From positions 1-64,000 of the forward strand of contig CAWFME010000007.1 in assembly GCA_963816955.1 (NCBI GenBank): a DNA stretch of 64,000 nucleotides, written 5' to 3'. The notes under the pieces were generated by a model. The model was not told the origin of the DNA, made no database searches, and saw only the letters and a list, made by a program, of their open reading frames with translations. Position 1 is the first letter of the stretch; the number at the start of each line of letters is the position of its first letter. A program made the translations under genes and the position numbers. Origin of the DNA: DATFQI01 sp963816955. Lineage in GTDB: Bacteria; Actinomycetota; Thermoleophilia; Solirubrobacterales; Solirubrobacteraceae. Below, one piece after another: positions 15,690-24,111 of this stretch.

Positions 15690-16310
15690 ATGCTCGATCC
15701 TGCCGGCAGGGGGACCACCAGTACGCGCGCCGCGTTCGGCGCCGCACTCACCCTGCTTCTCGCCGTTCCGGCCACCGCGGGTGCACAGGCGCCATTGCCG
15801 CCGTTGCCGCTCCCCGCCGCGCCGACGGTCCCGTCGCTGCCGGCCATCTCGCTGCCGCCGGTCGTGACGGCCGCCCATCCGTGCCCTGGCGCCCGGCGCC
15901 GCTCCGGCGCGCGGGCCCGCCGCGTCGCCGTCGGCTGCCTGGTCAACAAGGCGCGCACCGCCGCCGGCCTGCGCGGCTTCGCCTGGAGCCGCTCGCTCGG
16001 CCGCGCCGCGACCCGCCACGCGCGCGACATGGCGCGCCGCGGCTACTTCGCCCACCGGCGCTCGGGCGGCCCGTCGCCGGCCCGCCGCGCGCGGGCCGCG
16101 GGCTTCCGCGGGCGCAACGTCGGCGAGGCGATCGCCTACGGGTGCGGCTCGTTGAGCACGCCGGCCTCGATCGTGCGTTCGTGGATGAACAGCCCGCCAC
16201 ACCGTGCGATCCTGCTGTCGGGTCGCAGCCGCGTGGGGATCGGCGTCACCGGCCGCCCGCCCGTTGGCTGCGGTGGCCGCGGGTCGACCTACGTGCTGGA
16301 CGCCGGCTAG
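15690..16310 (+). CDS. Secreted CAP/SCP-domain protein
   Basis: A 206-residue exported protein. A signal peptide (AAFGAALTLLLAVPATAGAQ) is followed by a Pro-rich linker (about residues 34-58) and then a CAP domain. Domain hallmarks are CLVNKARTAAGL, RHARDMARRGYFAH (conserved His), GRNVGEAIAYG (Glu) and SWMNSPPHRAILL (His). Bacterial CAP proteins are extracellular and of uncertain catalytic role. The Cys pairs suggest disulfides. The start at ATG 15690 precedes the hydrophobic core by about 13 residues. The 125-base region upstream holds only a short hairpin (15608-15623). Confidence 0.85.
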   Translation: MLDPAGRGTTSTRAAFGAALTLLLAVPATAGAQAPLPPLPLPAAPTVPSLPAISLPPVVTAAHPCPGARRRSGARARRVAVGCLVNKARTAAGLRGFAWSRSLGRAATRHARDMARRGYFAHRRSGGPSPARRARAAGFRGRNVGEAIAYGCGSLSTPASIVRSWMNSPPHRAILLSGRSRVGIGVTGRPPVGCGGRGSTYVLDAG

Positions 16311-16314
16311 CGCC

Positions 16315-17055
16315 CTAGTCCCGCTTCGCGTCCCAGGAGAAGCCACGGATCGCGAGCACGAGCCCGCCCGCGGTCCAGAGCGCCAGGACGAGCACGGCGA
16401 CGGCGTGGTCCGCCACGCCCTCGCCGTGCACGATCGCGCCCGAGAGCCCGTCGACGAGGTGCTTGAGCGGGAGCACCTCGGCGGCGTCGCGCAGCACGGC
16501 CGGGGCGTCCTGCTCGTCGTAGAAGACCCCCGCGATCATCAGCATCGGCAGGAACACGGCGTTGACGTACGCGGGCGCGGACTCCGAGTTGGGGATCGCG
16601 TGCGAGAGCGCCACCCCGAGCGAGGCGAAGCAGACGACGCCGAGCGCGGTGAAGACGGCCAGCGCGAGCCAGTCGCCCGGCCAGGAGACCCCGAACACGA
16701 GGTGCCCGGCGCAGATCACGATCGCCAGCTGCAGCACGACGTTGGTGACGGCGCTGGCCGCCACCCCGGCGAGGTAGGCGGGAGCGGGCAGAGGCGTTCC
16801 GCGCAGGCGCTTGAGCACCCCGCTCTCGCGCAGGAACGTGAGGTTGTAGGCCAACGCGATGAATGTCCCCGACATCACGCTCACGCCCGCGATCCCGGGC
16901 ACGATGATCTCGAGGTCGTCGCGGCGGGCGGCGAACACGGCGCCGAACAGCGCCAGCAGCAGCAGCGGCAGCAGGAAGTTGAAGAACGCGGCCGTCGGGT
17001 TGCGCCAGAACATCCGGCGCTCGAGCCGGAACTGGTGCCAGGCCAGCGCCATCAT
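16315..17055 (-). CDS. ABC-2 type transporter permease
   Basis: A 246-residue membrane protein with six hydrophobic helices, starting MMALAWHQFRLERRMFWRNP, typical of ABC-2 permeases of drug or polyketide exporters (DrrB-like). Characteristic is RESGVLKRLRGTPLPAPAYL after the second helix. It forms an exporter with the ATPase encoded just upstream, and their genes overlap by ATGA (17052-17055). The substrate is unknown. It is convergent with the CAP gene, with stops four bases apart. Confidence 0.88.
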   Translation of the reverse strand: MMALAWHQFRLERRMFWRNPTAAFFNFLLPLLLLALFGAVFAARRDDLEIIVPGIAGVSVMSGTFIALAYNLTFLRESGVLKRLRGTPLPAPAYLAGVAASAVTNVVLQLAIVICAGHLVFGVSWPGDWLALAVFTALGVVCFASLGVALSHAIPNSESAPAYVNAVFLPMLMIAGVFYDEQDAPAVLRDAAEVLPLKHLVDGLSGAIVHGEGVADHAVAVLVLALWTAGGLVLAIRGFSWDAKRD

Positions 17056-17927
17056 GCGACCGCGGGCTCCGGCTCGGGCTGCTCGGCCGTCAGCTCCAGG
17101 TAGACGTCCTCGAGGCTCGGGCGGCTGACGGAGAGCTCCTCCAGCCGCTCGCCGCGGGCCAGCGCGGCGGTGGTGGCCTCGTGCAGGAGCGTCGTCGGGT
17201 CCTCGGTGACGACGTCGACCTGCTCCGCGCCGACCCGGTAGCTCACCCGGTAGCGGGCCGCGCCGGCGATCAGCTCCCCCGGCGGGCCCTCGGCGAGGAT
17301 GCGGCCGTCCTTGACGATCGCCACGCGGTCGGCCAGCGCCTGCGCCTCGTCGAGGTAGTGGGTGGTGAGCAGCACGGTCTTGCCGAGCGCGCGCAGCGCG
17401 CGCACGACCTCCCACGCGGCGCGCCGCGCCGCGGGGTCGAAGCCGGTGGTCGGCTCGTCGAGGAAGATCAGCTCGGGGTCGCCGACGAGCGCCAGCGCGA
17501 GGTCCAGCCGCCGCCGCTGGCCGCCCGAGAGCGTGCGCGCGCGGCGGTCGGCCGCCTCCTGGAGCCCCGTCAGCGCGAGCGTGTCCTCGACCGCGCGGGG
17601 CGCCGGGTACAGGCGCGCGAAGTGCTCGAGCGTCTCGCGCACGGTCAGGTGGGGGTAGGTGCCGCAGCTCTGCAGGACGATGCCGACGCGGCTGCGCAGC
17701 TCGGCTGCCCGCCGCGCGGGGTCGTGCCCGAGCACGGAGACCTCGCCGCCGTCGCGGTGGCGGTGGCCCTCGAGGATCTCGACGGTCGTCGTCTTGCCGG
17801 CTCCGTTGGGCCCCAGCAGGCCGTAGACCTCGCCCCGGCGGACCGAGAACGAGAGGCCGCGAACCGCCTCGTGGGCGCCGTAGGCCTTTGACAACTCGTT
17901 CACAACGATGGCGGGCTGCGCCGTCAC
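17052..17927 (-). CDS. ABC transporter ATP-binding protein (DrrA-like)
   Basis: A 291-residue ATPase: Walker A GPNGAGKTTT (residues about 38-47), Q-loop VLQSCGTYPHLT, signature LSGGQRRRLDLALAL, Walker B LIFLDEPTTGFD and switch TTHYLDEA. The C-terminal 70 residues (after the GRILAEG strand) are the DrrA-type regulatory extension. It energises the permease at 16315-17055. The gene is divergent from ppx (17954), with 26 bases between the starts. Confidence 0.9.
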   Translation of the reverse strand: MTAQPAIVVNELSKAYGAHEAVRGLSFSVRRGEVYGLLGPNGAGKTTTVEILEGHRHRDGGEVSVLGHDPARRAAELRSRVGIVLQSCGTYPHLTVRETLEHFARLYPAPRAVEDTLALTGLQEAADRRARTLSGGQRRRLDLALALVGDPELIFLDEPTTGFDPAARRAAWEVVRALRALGKTVLLTTHYLDEAQALADRVAIVKDGRILAEGPPGELIAGAARYRVSYRVGAEQVDVVTEDPTTLLHEATTAALARGERLEELSVSRPSLEDVYLELTAEQPEPEPAVA

Positions 17928-17953
17928 GCTCCCATCATGGCAACCTCCTGCCC

Positions 17954-18844
17954 ATGCTCTGCGGCTGCATCGACATCGGCTCGAACACCACGCGCGTGCT
18001 CGTCGCCGAGGCGAGCGACGGCCGGCTCGTCGAGGTGCTGCAGCGCCGGGCGTTCACGCGGATCGGCAAGGGGCTGGTTCCGGGGGCCGCGATCCCGCGC
18101 GCGAAGATCGAGGAGGTGGCCGCCGTCGTGGCCTCCCACCGCGAGCTCGCCGAGCTGGCCGGGGCAGACCCGGTCCGGACCGTCGCGACCGCGGCGATCC
18201 GCTCCGCCTCCAACCGCGACGAGTTCGTCGAGGTCGTCAGCGAGCGCGGCGGGGTGGAGGTCTCCATCCTCGAAGGCGAGGAGGAGGCCCGGCTCGCCTT
18301 CCTGGGCGCCACGCGCACGCTCGGGCAGCGGCTCGAGGGCCGCGTCGGCGTCGTCGACGTCGGCGGCGGCTCCACGGAGATCGCCGTCGGCACGGTCGAG
18401 GGCGGCGTCTCGTGGTGGGCCTCGTTCCGGCTCGGCTCCGGCCACCTGGCCGACGAGCACCTGCGCTCGGACCCGCCGACGGCCGTCGAGCTCGCCCTGA
18501 TGCGCGAGTACGCGGACGAGGTGCTCGACACGATCGAGGTGCCGCGCCCCGGCGCGGCCGTGGCGGTCGGCGGCAGCGCGGCGTCGCTGCGGCGCCTCGT
18601 CGGCGGCACGCTCGGCGGCGACGCGCTGCAGCGCGCGCTCGGCGTGCTCTCGGAGGCGCCGGTGGGCGAGGTCGCCGAGCGCTTCTCGCTCGACCCCGAG
18701 CGCGTCCGCCTGATGCCCGCCGGCCTCGTGATCCTGGCGGCCGCGACGCAGTGCCTCGGCTGCACGCTGACGATCGGCAACGGCGGCCTGCGCGAGGGCG
18801 TGCTGCTCGAGCTCGCCGGTGGCATCATCGGGGGCGACGCATGA
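17954..18844 (+). CDS. ppx: Exopolyphosphatase/GppA-family phosphatase
   Basis: A 296-residue short Ppx/GppA protein of the ASKHA fold. Motifs are CIDIGSNTTRVLVAE (phosphate 1), IRSASNRDEFVEVV, LEGEEEARLAFLGA, VVDVGGGSTEIAVG (phosphate 2) and AVGGSAASLRRL (adenosine region). The length of about 300 residues is that of actinobacterial single-domain Ppx enzymes. It removes terminal phosphate from polyphosphate and/or pppGpp. The gene overlaps the ppk start by ATGA (18841-18844), so synthesis and breakdown enzymes are co-translated. Confidence 0.9.
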   Translation: MLCGCIDIGSNTTRVLVAEASDGRLVEVLQRRAFTRIGKGLVPGAAIPRAKIEEVAAVVASHRELAELAGADPVRTVATAAIRSASNRDEFVEVVSERGGVEVSILEGEEEARLAFLGATRTLGQRLEGRVGVVDVGGGSTEIAVGTVEGGVSWWASFRLGSGHLADEHLRSDPPTAVELALMREYADEVLDTIEVPRPGAAVAVGGSAASLRRLVGGTLGGDALQRALGVLSEAPVGEVAERFSLDPERVRLMPAGLVILAAATQCLGCTLTIGNGGLREGVLLELAGGIIGGDA

Positions 18845-20952
18845 CCGACGTGACCACCGTCCCGGAGGACGCCGGGATCGATCTCGACGATCGCGGCCTG
18901 TACTTCAACCGCGAGCTGTCGTGGCTGCAGTTCAACGCGCGGGTGCTGGAGCTCGCCGAGGACGCCGGCGTCCCGCTGCTGGAGCGCGTGAAGTTCTGCG
19001 CGATCGCCTCCTCGAACCTCGACGAGTTCTTCATGGTCCGCGTGGCCGGGCTGCACGACCAGATCGACGCCGGGATCGAGACGCCGCTGCAGGACGGGCG
19101 CACGCCGACGGAGACGATCGCCGTCATCCGCGACACCGTGCGCGAGCACATGACCCGCCAGGGCACGCTGCTGGACCGCGACCTGCGGCCGGCGCTGGCC
19201 GAGCACGGCATCCGGATCGTCGGCGTCGGCGAGGTCAGCGCGGAGGAGCGGGCCGCGCTCGACGAGCGCTTCCGCCGCCAGATCTTCCCCGTCCTGACGC
19301 CGCTGGCGGTCGGGCTCGGGCGCCCGTTCCCCTACATCTCCAACCTCTCGCTCTCGCTCGGCGTGGTCGTGCGCGACCCGGTCGGCGGGATGGAGGCGTT
19401 CGCGCGCGTGAAGGTGCCGACGGAGATGCTCCCGCGCTTCGTACCGGTCGGCGACAGCAAGACGTTCGTCCCGCTCGAGGACCTGATCGCCAAGAACCTC
19501 GACGCGCTGTTCCCGGGCATGGAGATCGTCGACCACGCGGTCTTCCGGGTCACGCGCGACGCCGACTTCACGGCCTCCGACGAGGCCGACGACCTCGTGC
19601 GCGCGGTCGAGGACGAGCTGCGCCGGCGGCGCTTCGGCGAGGTCGTGCGCGTGGAGGTCTCGGCCTCCATGAGCGCCGCGATGCGCGAGCAGATCGTCGC
19701 CTCCCTGGCCGCCGAGGACGAGGACGTCTTCGAGGCGCCGGGGCTGCTGGACCTCGAGGACCTCTGGGACATCGTCGGCGTGTCCGGGCACGCGGACCTG
19801 CGCGACAGGCCGTGGTCGCCGGTCACGCAGCCGCGGCTGCAGCCCGACGAGGACGAGGAGCCCGACGTGATGGCCGCCATGCGCAAGGGCGACATCCTGC
19901 TCCACCATCCCTACGACTCCTTCAACACGTCCGTCGAGCGCTTCGTCGAGCAGGCGGTGGCCGACCCGGACGTGCTCGCGATCAAGCAGACCGTGTACCG
20001 CACGAGCGACGACTCGCCGCTGGTGCCGGCGCTGATCCGCGCCCGCGAGCGCGGCAAGCAGGCCGTCTGCGTGGTGGAGGTCAAGGCGCGCTTCGACGAG
20101 CGCGCGAACATCCAGTGGGCGCGCTCGCTCGAGCAGGCCGGCGTGCACGTCGTGCACGGCCTGCCGGCGCTCAAGACGCACGCCAAGTGCCTGCTGATCA
20201 TCCGCCGCGAGGGCGACGGCGTGCGCCACTACGTGCACGTCGGGACGGGCAACTACCACCCCAAGACGGCCCGCCTGTACACGGACTTCGGCTTGCTCAC
20301 CTGCGACGAGGAGATCGGCGCCGACGTCGCCGACATGTTCAACTTCCTCACGGGCTTCGCCCGCCCGCGCGCCTACCGCCAGGTGCTCGTGGCGCCGGCG
20401 CACCTGCGCGATGCGATCCTCGCCGAGATCGAGGCCACGATCGACGCCCGCAAGGACGGCCGCCGCGGGCGGATCCGGATGAAGATGAACTCGCTCGTGG
20501 ACCGCCGCTGCATCCAGGCGCTCTACCGCGCCTCGCAGGCCGGGGTGGAGGTCGAGCTCAACGTGCGCGGGATCTGCTGCCTGCGCCCGGGCGTCGACGG
20601 TGTCTCGGAGAACATCCGCGTCACGTCGGTCGTCGGGCGTTTCCTCGAGCACTCGCGCATCTACGCCTTCGAGCGCGAGGAGGGCTGTACGGTCTACATC
20701 GGCTCGGCCGACCTGATGCCGCGCAACCTCGACACCCGCGTGGAGCTGCTCACCCCGGTGCGCGACCCGGCGCTGCGCGATGACCTGATCGACGCGCTGG
20801 ACCGCTGCATCGCCGACGACACGAACGCCTGGGAGCTGCGCGAGGACGGCAGCTGGGAGCGGCGCAGCGCCGATCCGGACGAGCCGCGCAGCGCCCACCG
20901 GGAGCTGATGGACCGCCATGCGGCCCGCGCTGCCGAGGCGCAGCAGACCTAG
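18841..20952 (+). CDS. ppk: Polyphosphate kinase 1
   Basis: A 703-residue enzyme that polymerises the gamma-phosphate of ATP into polyphosphate. All four Ppk1 domains are evident: the N-terminal YFNRELSWLQFNARVLELA, the head domain, and two phospholipase-D-like catalytic domains with YDSFNTSVERFVEQA, AIKQTVYRTSDDS, HVVHGLPALKTHAKCLLI (autophosphorylated His region), YVHVGTGNYHPKTARLY (second His) and IYIGSADLMPRNLD-like text near the end. Length matches the family. It is coupled with ppx upstream. Confidence 0.96.
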   Translation: MTDVTTVPEDAGIDLDDRGLYFNRELSWLQFNARVLELAEDAGVPLLERVKFCAIASSNLDEFFMVRVAGLHDQIDAGIETPLQDGRTPTETIAVIRDTVREHMTRQGTLLDRDLRPALAEHGIRIVGVGEVSAEERAALDERFRRQIFPVLTPLAVGLGRPFPYISNLSLSLGVVVRDPVGGMEAFARVKVPTEMLPRFVPVGDSKTFVPLEDLIAKNLDALFPGMEIVDHAVFRVTRDADFTASDEADDLVRAVEDELRRRRFGEVVRVEVSASMSAAMREQIVASLAAEDEDVFEAPGLLDLEDLWDIVGVSGHADLRDRPWSPVTQPRLQPDEDEEPDVMAAMRKGDILLHHPYDSFNTSVERFVEQAVADPDVLAIKQTVYRTSDDSPLVPALIRARERGKQAVCVVEVKARFDERANIQWARSLEQAGVHVVHGLPALKTHAKCLLIIRREGDGVRHYVHVGTGNYHPKTARLYTDFGLLTCDEEIGADVADMFNFLTGFARPRAYRQVLVAPAHLRDAILAEIEATIDARKDGRRGRIRMKMNSLVDRRCIQALYRASQAGVEVELNVRGICCLRPGVDGVSENIRVTSVVGRFLEHSRIYAFEREEGCTVYIGSADLMPRNLDTRVELLTPVRDPALRDDLIDALDRCIADDTNAWELREDGSWERRSADPDEPRSAHRELMDRHAARAAEAQQT

Positions 20953-20994
20953 CCCTCCGGGGGGCGGGCCACACGTCAGACGCGGGTTAGCCGC

Positions 20995-21522
20995 ATGTTC
21001 TGGGCACCGGTGTTCCGGGAGCATCTTGCCGTGACGCCAGAACTGCTCCCCGAGGTGCTGGCGGACCACCTTGACCGGCTCTATCGCGCCGCCTGGGCCA
21101 TGTGCGGCTCGCGCGAGGACGCCGAGGACCTCGTGCAGGAGACCTACGCGCGGGTGCTCGCCAAGAAGCGCGTGATCGCCACGGACGCCGACGCGCTGCC
21201 GTACCTGCTCACCGTCCTGCGCAACACGTTCCGCTCCTCCCTGCGCACCCGCTCGCGGCGCCCGCGCACGTCGACGATCGACGACGCCTCAGAGCAGGTC
21301 CTCGCCGCCCCGGCCGCCAAGGGCCCGCAGGCGATCGTCGAGGCCCGCGCCGTGTTCGCCGCGATCGCCGCCCTGCCCGGCGACCAGCGCGACGTGGTCG
21401 CCGCGGTCGACGTGGCGGGCCTGTCCTACGCCGAGGCCGCCGAGACGCTCGGCGTGCCGACGGGGACGGTCATGAGCCGCCTGCACCGCGGGCGCTCGCG
21501 CGTCGCGGCCGCCGTGGCCTAG
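20995..21522 (+). CDS. ECF RNA polymerase sigma factor
   Basis: A 175-residue sigma factor. Region 2 reads HLDRLYRAAWAMCGSREDAE, DLVQETYARVLAKK (residues about 24-60). Region 4 reads GDQRDVVAAVDVAGLSYAEA and LGVPTGTVMSRLHRGR (about 125-165), the standard sigma4 helix-turn-helix. Start codon choice is uncertain; a GTG at 21031 would still leave region 2 intact. The anti-sigma-like gene lies convergent downstream, separated by a shared hairpin at the two stop codons. Confidence 0.88.
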   Translation: MFWAPVFREHLAVTPELLPEVLADHLDRLYRAAWAMCGSREDAEDLVQETYARVLAKKRVIATDADALPYLLTVLRNTFRSSLRTRSRRPRTSTIDDASEQVLAAPAAKGPQAIVEARAVFAAIAALPGDQRDVVAAVDVAGLSYAEAAETLGVPTGTVMSRLHRGRSRVAAAVA

Positions 21523-21583
21523 GAGTCCGACGAAGACGACCTCGGCCGTCCTGGCCGTGGCGGGGTTCTTCGTCGGGCTCCTA
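21520..21583. terminator. Bidirectional hairpin between convergent sigma and anti-sigma-like genes
   Basis: TAGGAG-T-CCGACGAAG (21520-21535) pairs with CTTCGTCGG-G-CTCCTA (21568-21583), giving about 16 pairs with a single U-G. The arms include both stop codons. The 32-base loop contains GGCC-type inner pairing (GGCCGTCCTGGCC). No T-tract follows, so it may act more through RNA structure or convergent transcription than as a textbook terminator. Confidence 0.5.
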
Positions 21584-22366
21584 GAAGTCGACGTCGCCCT
21601 GGCCCTTCCAGGCGGCCAGCTCGAGCAGCTGGTCGCGCGGCACGTTGATGGCCGACAGGACGCAGGTGCGGCCCTTGCGCCGCCAGGTGACGGCGAGCCG
21701 GCCGTCGTCCTCGAACGAGCGCAGCTCGGTGTCCTCGAGCTCCGTGCGGTCGGCGCCGGGCGGCCAGGCGAGCTGCTCGCCGTCGACGATCGTGTACGCG
21801 ATCCGCCGGCCCTCGCGGCGGTAGAAGACGGTCTTGGTGTCGCGCCCGCCGATCTCGTCGGTGCGCACGCCCTCGGCCTCCCAGGCGAACTTGCCCTCGT
21901 AGTTGGGGAAGCGCACGTCGTCGACCTCGTTGCGCAGCAGCCGCGGCTGGCTCGGGTCGAGCTGCGCGGCGGCGACGGGCGCGCGGGTCGCGGCGGCGAG
22001 CACCTCGGCGGTCGCCGGCCCGCCGCTGAACGCGACGACGATCGCGACGGCCGCCGCGGCGGCCACGGCGAGCCCCGCGCTCGGCAGCCAGCCCCAGCCC
22101 CGGCGGCGCTCCCGGCGGCGCGGCGCGGGCTCGCCGCGCTCCAGCTCCCCGATCCGCGCCCGCAGCGCCAGCGGCGCGGAGACCGACTCCGCCGCCGTCG
22201 TGATCGCCGCCAGGCCCGCGCGCTGGTGCTCCAGCGCCGCCGCCAGCACCGGCTCGCGCGCCAGCCGCGCCTCGAGCGCGCTGCGCTCCGCGGGCTCCAG
22301 CAGCCCGTCCGCGTATGCGGCGAGCGCGGCCTCGTCGGCTTCGGACATCGGGGTGTGTTCGGTCAT
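21581..22366 (-). CDS. Membrane-anchored anti-sigma factor-like protein
   Basis: A 261-residue protein with a zinc-less anti-sigma-like N-terminus (EADEAALAAYADGLLEPAER and so on, residues about 8-40), an Arg-rich segment, one membrane helix (LAVAAAAAVAIVVAFSGG, about residues 98-115) and an extracytoplasmic beta-rich domain. This is the layout of ECF anti-sigma factors that sense outside signals. The partner is probably the ECF sigma encoded convergently at 20995. The convergent rather than co-directional arrangement is unusual. Confidence 0.7.
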   Translation of the reverse strand: MTEHTPMSEADEAALAAYADGLLEPAERSALEARLAREPVLAAALEHQRAGLAAITTAAESVSAPLALRARIGELERGEPAPRRRERRRGWGWLPSAGLAVAAAAAVAIVVAFSGGPATAEVLAAATRAPVAAAQLDPSQPRLLRNEVDDVRFPNYEGKFAWEAEGVRTDEIGGRDTKTVFYRREGRRIAYTIVDGEQLAWPPGADRTELEDTELRSFEDDGRLAVTWRRKGRTCVLSAINVPRDQLLELAAWKGQGDVDF

Positions 22367-22389
22367 GTGCCGTTCGAACAGTAAGACGC

Positions 22390-22418
22390 CGGAACGGCGC
22401 CGGATATTCCGCCGTTAC
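22390..22418 (+). promoter_or_regulatory. Candidate ECF-type promoter for the CGNR gene
   Basis: GGAAC (22391-22395) is followed after 18 bases by GTTA (22414-22417), which resembles the GGAAC/CGTT pattern of ECF promoters in actinobacteria. The element lies 14 bases before the ATG at 22431 and next to the sigma and anti-sigma genes. Position and spacing are plausible, but similar strings arise easily in GC-rich DNA. Confidence 0.3.
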
Positions 22419-22430
22419 GCTGACGATGCC

Positions 22431-23030
22431 ATGGAACGTGAGGCCCTGCTGAGCGGAGCGGTCCACCCGGGCGGGCGCGCGCCCGCGCCGGGCCGGCTCG
22501 CGCTCGTGCAGATGCTCGTCAACACGGTCGACCGCGAGCACGGCCCCGACCTGCTCGACGACGTCGCGGGCCTCGGCGACTGGCTGCTGGCGCGCGGGCT
22601 GCTGGAGCCGGGCGCGGGGTGGGTGGGGACGGTGTCCATCGGCGACCTGGAGGCGGCTTGGGAGCTGCGCGAGGCGCTGCGCTCGCTCCTGCACGCCAAC
22701 AACGGCGCGCCGGAGGAGCCCGGGGCGCGCGCCGCGCTCGAGGCGGCGGCCGCGCGCGCGGAGCTGCGGCCCTCGTTCCCGTCCGAGGGGCCCGAGCTCG
22801 TCCCGGCACGTGGCGGCGTGGAGGGCGCGCTGGGGCGCGTCGTCGCCGCGGCGTTCGCGGCGATGCTCGACGGCAGCTGGGCGCGCCTGAAGGCGTGCCC
22901 GCGCGACGTCTGCGGCTGGGCGTTCTACGACCGCTCCAGCAACGCGAGCGCCACCTGGTGCTCGATGGCGGTCTGCGGGGGGCGCGTGAAGGCGGGCGCG
23001 TACTACCGCCGCCGCCGGGCGGGCGGCTGA
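22431..23030 (+). CDS. ABATE-domain protein with CGNR zinc finger (probable regulator)
   Basis: A 199-residue protein with the ABATE (stress-induced regulator) domain in the first 140 residues (LALVQMLVNTVDREHG, LEAAWELREALRSLLHA). The C-terminal CGNR finger reads ACPRDVCGWAFYDRSSN and CSMAVCGGRVKAG. In this family the finger binds DNA; the usual CGN tetrad is replaced by CGGR here. Role: a transcription regulator of unknown targets. ATG at 22431; another ATG (22426) is out of frame. It is divergent from the anti-sigma-like gene. Confidence 0.82.
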   Translation: MEREALLSGAVHPGGRAPAPGRLALVQMLVNTVDREHGPDLLDDVAGLGDWLLARGLLEPGAGWVGTVSIGDLEAAWELREALRSLLHANNGAPEEPGARAALEAAAARAELRPSFPSEGPELVPARGGVEGALGRVVAAAFAAMLDGSWARLKACPRDVCGWAFYDRSSNASATWCSMAVCGGRVKAGAYYRRRRAGG

Positions 23031-23072
23031 CACCGCACGTGCGGGCGCCGCCCCCCAGCTAGGCTGCTCGCC

Positions 23073-23213
23073 GTGTCGGCGGTCTTCGTGGTCAGCTCGC
23101 TCGTGGTCTACGTCGCGGGGCTCCTCCTGCTCGCGTGGGAGGGCCGCCGCGACCTCGCGATCCTGCTCGCGGCGGTGGGCGGGGTCGCGCTCAGCATCGC
23201 GACGCTGCCGTAG
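23073..23213 (+). CDS. 46-residue membrane protein
   Basis: A GTG-initiated small gene: two hydrophobic helices (VFVVSSLVVYVAGLLLLAWE and, after a charged GRRDL turn, AILLAAVGGVALSIATLP). It ends one base before the STAS gene (stop 23211-23213, ATG 23215), so the two are probably co-transcribed. Such tiny two-helix proteins are usually missed by gene callers. No family recognised. Confidence 0.55.
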   Translation: MSAVFVVSSLVVYVAGLLLLAWEGRRDLAILLAAVGGVALSIATLP

Positions 23214-23214
23214 G

Positions 23215-23577
23215 ATGGCCCACATGGATTTCCTCATCGAGCACGATCCGCTCGAGAACGCCCATCTGGTCACCGCGTCGGGCGAGCTCGACGTGGCGGC
23301 CGCGCCGCAGCTGTCGGCGATCCTGACGATGGGCGCGGCGAGCTCGCAGCCCGTGGTCGTGCTCGACATGGGTGGCGCGACGTTCATCGACTCGACGGCG
23401 TTGGGCGTCGTCATCCGCTCCGCCGACCAGCTCACGGGCGCCGGCAAGCGCCTGTTCATCGTCGCGCCCGAGGGGCCGGTCAGCCGGCTGCTCGAGCTGA
23501 CCAACCTCAAGCAGCACTTCTCGGTCTACCAGGACCGCGACGAGGCGATCTCGGCCGCCTCGGTCCCCGCCGGCTGA
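23215..23577 (+). CDS. STAS-domain anti-sigma factor antagonist
   Basis: A 120-residue single STAS domain: FLIEHDPLENAHLVTASGEL, then VVVLDMGGATFIDSTALGVV with the conserved Asp-Ser (phosphorylation site in SpoIIAA/RsbV). It would bind an anti-sigma kinase that is not in this window. It follows a 46-residue membrane protein with one base between. An in-frame ATG (23224) is an alternative start. The next 115 bases hold no clear gene. Confidence 0.88.
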   Translation: MAHMDFLIEHDPLENAHLVTASGELDVAAAPQLSAILTMGAASSQPVVVLDMGGATFIDSTALGVVIRSADQLTGAGKRLFIVAPEGPVSRLLELTNLKQHFSVYQDRDEAISAASVPAG

Positions 23578-23695
23578 GAACCGGCCCGGGCAACCCCCGG
23601 GGCGCCGCCCCCCAGGACGCGGGTCCGCCCCGTTTCCGGGCCGGCCGCGACGCGAGAGGCTCACTCGACATCCGATCGAAGGGGCCTCTCCACCC

Positions 23696-24009
23696 ATGAC
23701 CGTCCTGCTTCAGCCCGAGCCGAGCGCCGCCACCCCGGGCTCGACTACCTGTCGCGCCGGCCGGACGTCGATCCGGATCGCATCGGCGGCTTCGGGCTCT
23801 CGCTCGGGATCGCGCCGCGGCCCGTGCTGCTCGTGGCGAGCGGCGCCCTCCACGAGATCCCCACCAACCGGGTCTACGCGGAACACGGCGGCCCGACGAC
23901 CGAGCTGCTGGAGCTGCCGTCCGCGGGGCACACCGGCGGTCTGCGCAAGCTCGGTGCCGAGTACGAGCAGCCCGTGATGGCGTTCCTCGACCGCGCGCTC
24001 GGCCTCTGA
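23696..24009 (+). pseudogene. Alpha/beta-hydrolase remnant with internal deletion
   Basis: From about 23731 one frame reads HPGLDYLSRRPDVDPDRIGG and the nucleophile elbow FGLSLG. It then jumps straight into the C-terminal part of an alpha/beta hydrolase (PVLLVASGALHEIPTNRVYA and LPSAGHTGGL with the catalytic His), ending at the TGA at 24007-24009. The core between the nucleophile Ser and the acid/His section is missing. The only upstream ATG (23696) is in another frame. This is a decayed gene. Confidence 0.6.
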
Positions 24010-24111
24010 GACCGCGGTCGCCGATGACCCACCGAGTTCCGGTGCGCCAGGCGCCTGCAGGATCGCGCCCATCGCCCACGGCAACTCCGGAAACCTGTTC
24101 GTATCGGACGG

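Noticed and set aside
17935..21069. A 1044-codon minus-strand ORF opposite ppx-ppk
   Set aside because: Typical mirror ORF of GC-rich coding DNA; no domain features, while ppx and ppk on the plus strand are unmistakable.
22367..22430. ECF-type promoter for the anti-sigma-like gene on the minus strand
   Set aside because: Only a weak GGAAT-like string; no convincing -10 at proper spacing, unlike the plus-strand candidate.
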